DNA from: Alteromonas sp. KUL42
GTDB taxonomy: Bacteria > Pseudomonadota > Gammaproteobacteria > Enterobacterales > Alteromonadaceae
Length of the DNA stretch: 64,000 nucleotides
Assembly: GCF_006538325.1 (NCBI RefSeq)
Contig: NZ_BJKK01000013.1
Span: 1 to 64,000, forward strand
Reading direction: 5' to 3'
Shown here one piece after another: positions 57,418-64,000 of this stretch. The notes under the pieces were generated by a model that was given only the letters and a program-made list of their open reading frames with translations, was not told where the DNA came from and ran no database searches. Every line of letters begins with the position of its first letter. Position 1 is the first letter of the stretch. A program made the translations under genes and the position numbers.

Positions 57418-58845
57418 TTGAAAAAAGTTGTAAGCTTATTTGCATCTGTTTTAATCACTTCTCAGTGTTTACTGGCATATGCAGATGCACAACAAGGCGT
57501 ATTTAAAGAAGGCGCGTCTCTCTTACCCTACCCACACGTAGAAGCCGGTGATCGCACGCCTTTTGATCTGTGGCTTTATCAAGGAAAAGGAGCTTCATCT
57601 TTCGGCTCGCCCACGCTTTCGATGTCCTGGGACGAGTGGGTCAAAAAAAATCAAACGCAAAAACCGCAGCTAATGAAGGACGTAGAATCTTACATGGCTA
57701 GCCGCTTTAATTTCAGCGGTGAAGTCATCGAGGGTGTCACCATGTCTGGTGGTCTAAAGCCAGTGATGAAAGGGCCTGTTGCAATTTTGCCAGAAGCGAT
57801 AACAGAATTTGATGAGTATAATGCTCTTACCCCAAAGCAAATTAAAGAAAGAGACTTATTTCCCTACAAACCGCTTGCCCACCCAATTCAATCCACAGCG
57901 CATATGGTTTTCCCAGACTCTTGGATATCGCGTCACCCGGAACACAGTAGGATGGACGTAGATCATGATTTCCCTGATGCATACTTGCCAGAGTTCCCTG
58001 CACCGCTTTTCCTTACCACCCATTTAGAATTAGGTGATGTGACTAAGGGACAAGAGATCACTATAGATAACTACTATGACATCTTTAATGGTTTATTGAC
58101 CCCAGAACAAATGGAAGGGTTAAAAGAGTTATTGAGACCAACACCGACGACCTGGTTTAATCATACGTCGCACCGCATTACGCTTAAACCTTCTAAAGGC
58201 GTAGCCTGTTTTGATTGTCACGTAAACGGGCACACTAATGGCGCGTTTGAGCTAGCACCTGACAGCCGCCCTAACCTTGCTAGACTGAGAACGGATACAC
58301 CTACAATGCGGGGTAATTACAATTTAGCTCAATTGTCATCTAAGCGTTCAATTCGAAGTATGGACCACTTTGCAGAAATTGAAGAATACTTTGATGGCGA
58401 CCCCGGCATGCAACAAGCAATTGGCGCTAGAGCAGCGAAAAAGGAAGTAACAAATAGAATGGGTGACTTCAACGCCATTATTGATTTTCCGCCTGCACCT
58501 AAACTCGATCCACTCATGCGTCTTTTACCAGATTTAGCAACACCTGGTGAGTTACGTGGAGAAGCCATATTTCATGGAAAAGGCCAGTGCGTAGCTTGTC
58601 ATAGTGGCCCTGCTTTTGTTGACGACTATATGCACGATTTGAAAGTTGAGCGCTTTTATGTGGGAAGACCAGAAGGCCCAATAAAAACATTCCCCTTGCG
58701 CGGAATTAAAGATACGCCACCCTATCTGCACGACGGACGATTACCTACACTGCATGACACGGTTGAATTTTTTAATATCGTATTGCAGTTAAAACTAACC
58801 AAACAAGAAAAAGAAGATTTAGTTTCATACTTACTCGTCCTCTAA
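57418..58845 (+). CDS. MauG/cytochrome c peroxidase-like dihaem protein
   Basis: The 475-residue protein starts at a TTG with a signal peptide (LFASVLITSQCLLAYADA), so it is periplasmic. Two haem c motifs are present, CFDCH at 264-268 and CVACH at 391-395, the second followed by GPAFVDDYMHDLKVERF. The C-terminal PLRGIKDTPPYLHDGRLPTLHDTVEFFN is the standard dihaem peroxidase/MauG block. The first haem is much farther in than in CcpA (after about 260 residues), so it belongs to the long family sometimes labelled cytochrome B6, of unknown substrate. Monocistronic. Confidence 0.88.
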   Translation: MKKVVSLFASVLITSQCLLAYADAQQGVFKEGASLLPYPHVEAGDRTPFDLWLYQGKGASSFGSPTLSMSWDEWVKKNQTQKPQLMKDVESYMASRFNFSGEVIEGVTMSGGLKPVMKGPVAILPEAITEFDEYNALTPKQIKERDLFPYKPLAHPIQSTAHMVFPDSWISRHPEHSRMDVDHDFPDAYLPEFPAPLFLTTHLELGDVTKGQEITIDNYYDIFNGLLTPEQMEGLKELLRPTPTTWFNHTSHRITLKPSKGVACFDCHVNGHTNGAFELAPDSRPNLARLRTDTPTMRGNYNLAQLSSKRSIRSMDHFAEIEEYFDGDPGMQQAIGARAAKKEVTNRMGDFNAIIDFPPAPKLDPLMRLLPDLATPGELRGEAIFHGKGQCVACHSGPAFVDDYMHDLKVERFYVGRPEGPIKTFPLRGIKDTPPYLHDGRLPTLHDTVEFFNIVLQLKLTKQEKEDLVSYLLVL

Positions 58846-59219
58846 ATTAATCTATATAGTGGTTTGCTAGAGCGTGACTTTAGCAAACCACGCAACTCGC
58901 TCATTGCCTGAAACTCACTTGAATGAACAATTTTGACAGCCAACACAAAAAAGTGAACAAAAATAAACAGGCTTTAGTATTCAAATACTAATAAATATTT
59001 GTGGATGAAAGCGCAAACATAGATATTTATTATACTTTTGTATATATTCAGATTCTATCAATAGCGTTAGTTGTTTAGATAGTTACTAAATTATTCAATA
59101 CGCTGATGCTATTGCGTATATTCATTAGCGGCTCAAATTATGGCTATGTCATCTTTTTGAAGACATAATTGTGAAGGTAGTACGTTTTATTAGCTTTAAC
59201 CTGTGTAGTACGACAAAAC
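58846..59219. other. 374-base intergenic region
   Basis: It contains one 10-bp hairpin at 58861-58893 (GTGGTTTGCT / AGCAAACCAC) shortly after the MauG-like stop, without a T-run. The rest is AT-rich DNA with no gene, presumably the promoter of the GGDEF gene. Confidence 0.5.
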
Positions 59220-60176
59220 ATGATTGAGACGCTAATTCAACATAAGCACCAGCTAAACGAAGGTAGCTTAAAAAATTGCAAAGTGTTAGTAGTAGATGAT
59301 GACGAGATAAGTGCACAGATAATTACGCACATTATTTCTGACTTCGCTAACGCACAATATGTTTGCAATAGTGCTTCGGTTTTCACTAAGTGTTTAGAAC
59401 TTCGCCCTGATCTCATCATTCTTGATGTGAATATGCCCATTAAAAGCGGCGTTGAACTGTGCAAAGAATTAAAGAGTTCGATAGAAACTGAAGACATTCC
59501 CGTCATGTTTGCTACGGCAAGCTTAGATCACGACACTCAAAAAGCATGCTGGGAAGCAGGTGGCGATGATTTTATTATCAAACCAATTCTTGCCATGACC
59601 CTTATGCATCGCGTCAAAAATATCTTGATGAATGAGATACGTATGACGGTGCTAAAAGATATTTCGTTTCGAGATTCACTAACGAGCTTATACAACAGAC
59701 ACTATTTATACTCTGAAGTAGTAAATTCGCTAAAAAGCGCAAAGAGAGACAATGAGTATTTCAGTATCATTGTTTTAGATCTCGACTATTTTAAGTCATA
59801 CAATGATACATACGGGCACCTAGCAGGTGATGAATGCTTACGCGTTGTGGCCAATGCGTTGGCAAGAGTTATTCACCGCCCCCATGATACAGCCATTCGA
59901 TTCGGTGGAGAAGAGTTTGTAATCGCGTTACCTAAAACAGACTCTAAGGGCTGTGAAAGCGTGGGTAAACGCATTTTAAAAACCATTGAAGCGTTATGTA
60001 TCCCCCATGAACATAACCCTACAGGAGTGGTCACCGTAAGCGCTGGCTACATGACGATAAAACCAACAACCAGTACAACACTTGACGATATTATCAATCA
60101 AGCTGACCTTGCACTTTATGAAGCGAAAGAAGCCGGTAGAAATAGATTATGCGGGTTTTCAGATACATATCGCTAA
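59220..60176 (+). CDS. REC-GGDEF response regulator, diguanylate cyclase
   Basis: The 318-residue protein has an N-terminal receiver domain (KVLVVDDDEISAQII with phosphoacceptor D in LIILDVNMPIKSG, conserved K in FIIKPI) and a GGDEF domain with GGEEF in IRFGGEEFVIAL. An inhibitory I-site RPHD lies five residues before GGEEF, so c-di-GMP feedback is expected. SLTSLYNRHYLYSEVVNSL is the standard GGDEF entry. No cognate kinase is adjacent. Confidence 0.95.
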   Translation: MIETLIQHKHQLNEGSLKNCKVLVVDDDEISAQIITHIISDFANAQYVCNSASVFTKCLELRPDLIILDVNMPIKSGVELCKELKSSIETEDIPVMFATASLDHDTQKACWEAGGDDFIIKPILAMTLMHRVKNILMNEIRMTVLKDISFRDSLTSLYNRHYLYSEVVNSLKSAKRDNEYFSIIVLDLDYFKSYNDTYGHLAGDECLRVVANALARVIHRPHDTAIRFGGEEFVIALPKTDSKGCESVGKRILKTIEALCIPHEHNPTGVVTVSAGYMTIKPTTSTTLDDIINQADLALYEAKEAGRNRLCGFSDTYR

Positions 60177-60383
60177 TTACCTTCTACTGTTAATTTAAAC
60201 CTAACTTACTGAGATTAAGTAGGCCAAAAAGGTTCTGACACCTTGTTGTAAAGAAAAGCTCCCCCCCTACCGTGCTATTAAACTAATTGATTAAGTCCAT
60301 TAATCAATCATCGACTAAACTTTCCCTTAATGACACTCTTCTTTCTTTTTAAGTGTACATTTTAACCGAAAAATGGAATAGCT

Positions 60384-61178
60384 ATGAAAGTCATTAGCCT
60401 TGTGTTGATATTGTTTAGTTTTAGTGCTGTAGGCGAAATGCCTTGTTATTCAGCATTGAGATTTATTTCTGTTAATGAGGCACCTGCTAACTATGTAGAT
60501 GAGCATGGTGAGTTCAGTGGTTTCACTACTGGTATAGTTAAACAGTTGCAAAACAAGCTAGATATCAATATTCCTCTTGAAGTCATGCCAGAAGCAAGGG
60601 CCATGATGACACTCAACAATAACGCGAATGTGGTGATGTTTAGTATCTCTCGTACTCTTCAGCGAGAAAGTAACTATCATTGGCTAGGACACGTTATCTC
60701 AAAGCGCTGGGTGCTCTACTCGCGCTACGACTCACAAGACGATGTTACCTCGTTACAACAAGTCATAGACACAAAGGTGATTGGCGTTATTCGCGGTGAT
60801 ATTAGAGAGAAATGGTTGAACGACAAACGCGCAAGCTATGTAATTAGTATTCCTAGTTATGAAAATGCCATTGAAATGCTAATGCGCGGCCGAATTGACT
60901 ACCTTTTTTATGAATCGTTTGGTGTGTATTCAACATTAAAAAATCTTGGCTATACCAGTGATATGGTAAAAAGCCAGTTAGTGGTAACTGAGTCTGATGT
61001 GTACATTGCCATGTCTAAATCGTTGGGTTCTGATGACATGGCATTAGCACTGCAACAAGAACTAAAAGTACTGATGGCCTCTGATTGGTACAAAGCACAC
61101 ACAGAGAAATGGGTAAACAAATTAAATGCAGAAAAAGTTGCCGATGCGTGGTTCGCTAAGGGTGTTTTGCAGTATTGA
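60384..61178 (+). CDS. Periplasmic solute-binding protein (PBPb-like)
   Basis: The 264-residue protein has a signal peptide (MKVISLVLILFSFSAVGEMP) and matches the SBP family 3/amino-acid-binding fold: FISVNEAPANYVDEHGEFSG near the start, and repeated hinge-like segments such as AIEMLMRGRIDYLFYESFGVYS. There is no adjacent permease or ATPase gene, so it may be a stand-alone ligand sensor or a binding protein of an orphan system. It is the last core gene before the tRNA fragment. Confidence 0.85.
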   Translation: MKVISLVLILFSFSAVGEMPCYSALRFISVNEAPANYVDEHGEFSGFTTGIVKQLQNKLDINIPLEVMPEARAMMTLNNNANVVMFSISRTLQRESNYHWLGHVISKRWVLYSRYDSQDDVTSLQQVIDTKVIGVIRGDIREKWLNDKRASYVISIPSYENAIEMLMRGRIDYLFYESFGVYSTLKNLGYTSDMVKSQLVVTESDVYIAMSKSLGSDDMALALQQELKVLMASDWYKAHTEKWVNKLNAEKVADAWFAKGVLQY

Positions 61179-61192
61179 TATAAAAAAGGAAA

Positions 61193-61249
61193 TGGTGCCC
61201 GGGGCCGGACTTGAACCGGCACGCTGTTACCAGCGAGGGATTTTAAATC
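61193..61249 (-). other. 3' fragment of tRNA-Leu(UAA), predicted attachment site
   Basis: Read on the minus strand this starts GATTTAAAATCCCTCGCTGG, runs through the long variable arm (CGCTG GTAA CAGCG), the T arm (GCCGG TTCAAGT CCGGC) and the 3' acceptor strand CCCGGGC, and ends ACCA. The 5' half of the gene (acceptor, D arm, most of the anticodon stem) is absent; the next bases are AT-rich and unrelated. The 57-nt segment is what is left on the far side of an element that integrated into a tRNA-Leu gene. Confidence 0.85.
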
Positions 61250-61539
61250 ATCATATAATTTATATTAAAATCAAAATCTTACATGTATTTTTCAAAATAA
61301 ACAACACCTCTGAAAGCCTCATTACTACGTTAAAAATTGAGCGATATTATGAAGGTTTTTGAAGCTACTTCCATGTTAAACCTTGGTTTTCTAGCGCGCT
61401 TTTTTTGAAAAAAAGTGGAGACTAAATTAAATGTGGCACGTAAACAAGAGATTCAGAATTTAGTGACATCACAAGTAACCTAGCAAGTCTTAATGATGAG
61501 CATATAGTTCAGTATACTCATCATTTAATTGAACCCTTT

Positions 61540-64000
61540 TTAAGAAACTAATGTCCCGTTATTCACATTGATAGTACCTGTTCCTGCCTTCGCAGCTGCT
61601 GATCCATAGTCGTAGTGATTGTGTGCGTTTACCACTGAGTTTTCCGCAGCGTGAATACCAGCGACCGAACAACCAAATGATTTCGTATTAAAGAGGTTGA
61701 GACGGTGGCTACTAAAAGGACTCGCAACAGCAAAACCATGCTGGCAATCTCGAACAATAACATTGTGGCAATTTACAATGCAGCCGGTGCCATCGTCAGA
61801 AACAGCATTAACTACCGCAATGCCGCCTTGCTCTGGAACATCCCAACCACAAGATCTTACCTCTAGGTTATAGTATGATTCTTCAGCACCGCCAGCTGGT
61901 GCGCAGCCAGTTGAACCATTGAATTCCATCAGTCCACCGTCAACGCGTCCACGGCCTCGTTCGTGTAGTGAGCGGCCATCATCCCAAGCCCACGCTGAAT
62001 AGGGTTCATAAGAAGAAGAGAAGTAATCGATTGACGCGAAACCATCTTGGCGCCCAGGTGTATCACCATAGGTTCCGTGACCGTTCCAGTTGTCATTTGA
62101 TGAACCTACAACCGAGCAATATCTGTCTATCAAATTCACCTTATCAACGGATAAGCCATCGATGGGTGAGCCGATCACATTAACGCCTTCAATCTGAGAT
62201 TTGCCCATGTTGTCAAACTTGAGCCCCATGAATTCGTAAGTAAGCCCCTCGATGCCAACATTGTTGCGTCTTGAGCCGTTACTTAAACCATAACCTTTGG
62301 GCACATATATGGTCATTGATAATGGGTCGACACCCGGTACAGAATTTACGTACAAGACTTTAGCGGTCGCATCGTAATACCATGATGGTTGCGTTGCACT
62401 TTCGAGCTCGTTCACTGTAGTAGGCCCAGCAAACAACGGGAAGTGAGGTAATCTATGTGATCTTCCATGGTGGGCTGGATGTCTATCGCCTAATTGTATT
62501 TCAGAGTAAGGCAGCCCAAAACAGAATACAAAGCCTTTTGGATTGTTTGCATCGTACATACCAGGTTGAGTTTGACAAGAGGCGCTGTATACGTTCGTCA
62601 GACCACCTACTGCATTAAAGCCAGTTATGGGATCACCGCCACGAACCTTTGGCATTGTGCCGGGCTTTGCAATGATATCAACCCCCATGAAATTATCACC
62701 ATCAAGGGTAAGCTCTGCGGCCGTATAAACTCCATCATTAACAATGATTGTGGATGCACCCTCGCCTACTGCTTGGCTGGCAGTCATACCGCCAGGCGTA
62801 ATTTCAATTCGCTTGCCCAGCTTTAATATAGTTGGTGCGTATGGCGTGAACTTTTTCGCGCTAGATGATATCCATGGACGTCCAACTTTCATATCACCAG
62901 AACTACCAGAAGCAACCCACATAGACATAGTTTTACATGTTGGCGCGATGGGTAAATCGAAAATATTCATTGTTTGTGGGTTAGCGCTTTCTACCGCTCC
63001 GGGTATATCCCATTCATATCGGTAATCACCGTTACCGTCAGAAAGATCACGGATTTCCGTGCCGCCTTCATCAAACTGCCGGAAAAGCACGCGACCAGAA
63101 ACTATAGAAGTCGCATATAATGTAAATCCTCCATTGAATGAATTGCCTTTTATGAGACTTCTATCCCAACGCATAAAATCAGAAGCAGAAGCACTAGCAC
63201 TACATACAAGCAATGGAGTTCCATCAGACGCAGTTTCAATTGTGTGCTGACTTCCTTTATCTGGAAATTCCCAAGGGTTTAAAATATTCGTATGCAGTGA
63301 GTCTATTTGAGTCACCGTATTGTTACTTATCTTGTCTCCTATTGTCTCAAGCTGTTCATCGCCAAGGCCTCCTTGAGGTTTATAGGCAGCATTTGGACCA
63401 GCACCTAAATATAACTCGCGGAAGTACACATCCCTCTGTTCACTTCCTTCTCCATTAATAAAGTCAAAGAATATTCGAATTTCATCACAGTTTTGGTTAA
63501 GAGGAATATTTGCGAACTTCAGCCTAAATTGCCTATCTATCCCTTCATTGCCCATAGAGTATTCTTGCCGAGCTGATGTTATCTCTGCGCCTTCGTTGAT
63601 TTGCTGAAGAAGAATACGACTTCTATCGTTTCCATTTGCATATGTATAGAATAGAAAAAGGACCGACATTGAGATTCTTTCTGAAGAAAAAAGCTCAGGG
63701 TGGTTTGATTTATTTATAGCCAAATACTTCCCACCAACCTGACCGGCATTGATTGATAATTTGTAAGCATCAATGTTGTTATAGGAAGACTTAGATAAAG
63801 CCAAAGAGCCTGTGAATGATGAAGCACCTTCAATGGAGTTGATACTTCGAGATATAATATTTTTTTGTATTGATGAGGAAGCTAAAGCACTTTCAACATC
63901 TGATATTTTTTCCGACACAAAATGAGCGTTAGCTACCTGATTGAATGAGTTAGGTCCGGCAAGTTCGCATTCACTCTCACCAGTGAATTTACTATCATGA
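61540..64000 (-). CDS. Phage tailspike-like beta-helix protein, 5' end outside window
   Basis: The frame is open from the right edge (reading ...GESECELAGPNSFNQVANAH before a GTG at 63918), so at least 819 residues are visible and the N-terminus is missing. The first third contains beta-sandwich-like segments with YFRELYLGAGPNAAYKPQGG; such modules occur in tail proteins. From about residue 390 a right-handed beta-helix pattern is seen (STIIVNDGVYTAAELTLDG, VDIIAKPGTMPKVRGG, GIEGLTYEFMGLKFDNMG, IVNCHNVIVRDCQHGFAVAS), as in pectate-lyase-like phage depolymerases. Likely role: recognition and perhaps cleavage of a surface polysaccharide. Confidence 0.8.
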   Translation of the reverse strand, partial: HDSKFTGESECELAGPNSFNQVANAHFVSEKISDVESALASSSIQKNIISRSINSIEGASSFTGSLALSKSSYNNIDAYKLSINAGQVGGKYLAINKSNHPELFSSERISMSVLFLFYTYANGNDRSRILLQQINEGAEITSARQEYSMGNEGIDRQFRLKFANIPLNQNCDEIRIFFDFINGEGSEQRDVYFRELYLGAGPNAAYKPQGGLGDEQLETIGDKISNNTVTQIDSLHTNILNPWEFPDKGSQHTIETASDGTPLLVCSASASASDFMRWDRSLIKGNSFNGGFTLYATSIVSGRVLFRQFDEGGTEIRDLSDGNGDYRYEWDIPGAVESANPQTMNIFDLPIAPTCKTMSMWVASGSSGDMKVGRPWISSSAKKFTPYAPTILKLGKRIEITPGGMTASQAVGEGASTIIVNDGVYTAAELTLDGDNFMGVDIIAKPGTMPKVRGGDPITGFNAVGGLTNVYSASCQTQPGMYDANNPKGFVFCFGLPYSEIQLGDRHPAHHGRSHRLPHFPLFAGPTTVNELESATQPSWYYDATAKVLYVNSVPGVDPLSMTIYVPKGYGLSNGSRRNNVGIEGLTYEFMGLKFDNMGKSQIEGVNVIGSPIDGLSVDKVNLIDRYCSVVGSSNDNWNGHGTYGDTPGRQDGFASIDYFSSSYEPYSAWAWDDGRSLHERGRGRVDGGLMEFNGSTGCAPAGGAEESYYNLEVRSCGWDVPEQGGIAVVNAVSDDGTGCIVNCHNVIVRDCQHGFAVASPFSSHRLNLFNTKSFGCSVAGIHAAENSVVNAHNHYDYGSAAAKAGTGTINVNNGTLVS

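Larger units (their letters stand above)
61193..64000. mobile_element. Boundary of a tRNA-integrated prophage or island (right end outside window)
   Basis: The tRNA-Leu fragment marks the junction; the intact tRNA-Leu and the integrase should lie beyond 64000, because the fragment's 5' side faces higher coordinates. The only gene visible inside is the tailspike-like gene. From 61250 to 61539 no gene is seen; a 9-bp hairpin at 61492-61525 (AATGATGAG / CTCATCATT) lies near the end of the tailspike gene. Confidence 0.7.

Noticed and set aside
61193-61249. Functional tRNA-Leu gene
   Set aside because: The 5' acceptor strand, D arm and part of the anticodon stem are missing, so it cannot fold as a tRNA.
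61126-61362. Open frame encoding GAGLEPARCYQRGI-type peptide
   Set aside because: This is the well-known artefact of reading the antisense strand of a tRNA-Leu; it overlaps the tRNA fragment and the solute-binding gene end.
61540-63918. Tailspike gene starting at the GTG at 63918
   Set aside because: The same frame stays open to base 64000, so the true start is outside the window.

Overview
The window reads as chromosome of a marine gammaproteobacterium of the Alteromonadales, most like Alteromonas, Paraglaciecola or a close relative. The grounds are gene content and order: pyrD - rlmKL - uup - DUF3466 - rmf - fabA, a cbb3 oxidase cluster that ends in an Fnr regulator followed by uspE and ttcA, a 1612-residue NAD-glutamate dehydrogenase, and moderate GC. 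This assignment is inference from content; no database was searched.

Layout. 1-15.4 kb is a housekeeping block: the 3' part of an RND/MMPL transporter, NAD-GDH, PyrD, the 23S rRNA methyltransferase RlmKL, a glutaredoxin-like protein, Uup, a DUF3466 envelope protein, ribosome modulation factor and FabA. 15.5-22.0 kb is a light/DNA-repair island with four cryptochrome/photolyase proteins of four different subfamilies and a 49-residue DUF2256 zinc-ribbon-like protein that overlaps the last of them. 22.4-24.5 kb is the MesX-MesD pair for cobalamin-independent methionine synthesis. 24.7-30.1 kb holds a DUF2254 membrane protein, a Spo0M-like protein, a PEP-CTERM-like exported protein, a LysR regulator divergent from an EamA transporter, and a gamma-glutamylcyclotransferase-like protein.

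30.1-32.8 kb is the clearest accessory patch: about 1.5 kb of AT-rich DNA without a convincing gene, containing two 55-bp palindrome-ended repeats in the same orientation and a 13-6-13 inverted repeat just ahead of a lone tyrosine recombinase. 32.8-39.2 kb carries stress and redox functions: UspA, a cytochrome c lipoprotein, a GltB-like FMN protein, a CPA2 antiporter with a TrkA domain, and two bacterioferritin subunits with complementary active-site residues. 39.3-48.3 kb is the complete microaerobic respiration unit: ccoNOQP, fixH, ccoI, ccoS, a TauE/SafE-like protein and fnr. A near-consensus FNR box lies before ccoN, so the encoded regulator probably controls its own cluster. A 263-bp MITE-like element sits between ccoP and fixH. 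48.4-61.2 kb is again core-like: uspE, ttcA, a patatin phospholipase, DUF2987, glucosaminidase, LysE, CobB, SseA, Tpx, a DTW tRNA-modifying enzyme, a MauG-like dihaem protein, a REC-GGDEF diguanylate cyclase and a periplasmic solute-binding protein.

At 61193-61249 the core ends in a 57-nt 3' fragment of tRNA-Leu(UAA) whose 5' half is missing. Directly beyond it lies a large beta-helix tailspike-like gene that is open at the right edge of the window. This is the signature of one boundary of a tRNA-integrated prophage or island that continues past 64000. The most novel structures are the recombinase with its palindromic repeats (30.1-32.7 kb), this tRNA-fragment boundary with its tailspike, and the four-way photolyase/DUF2256 cluster.
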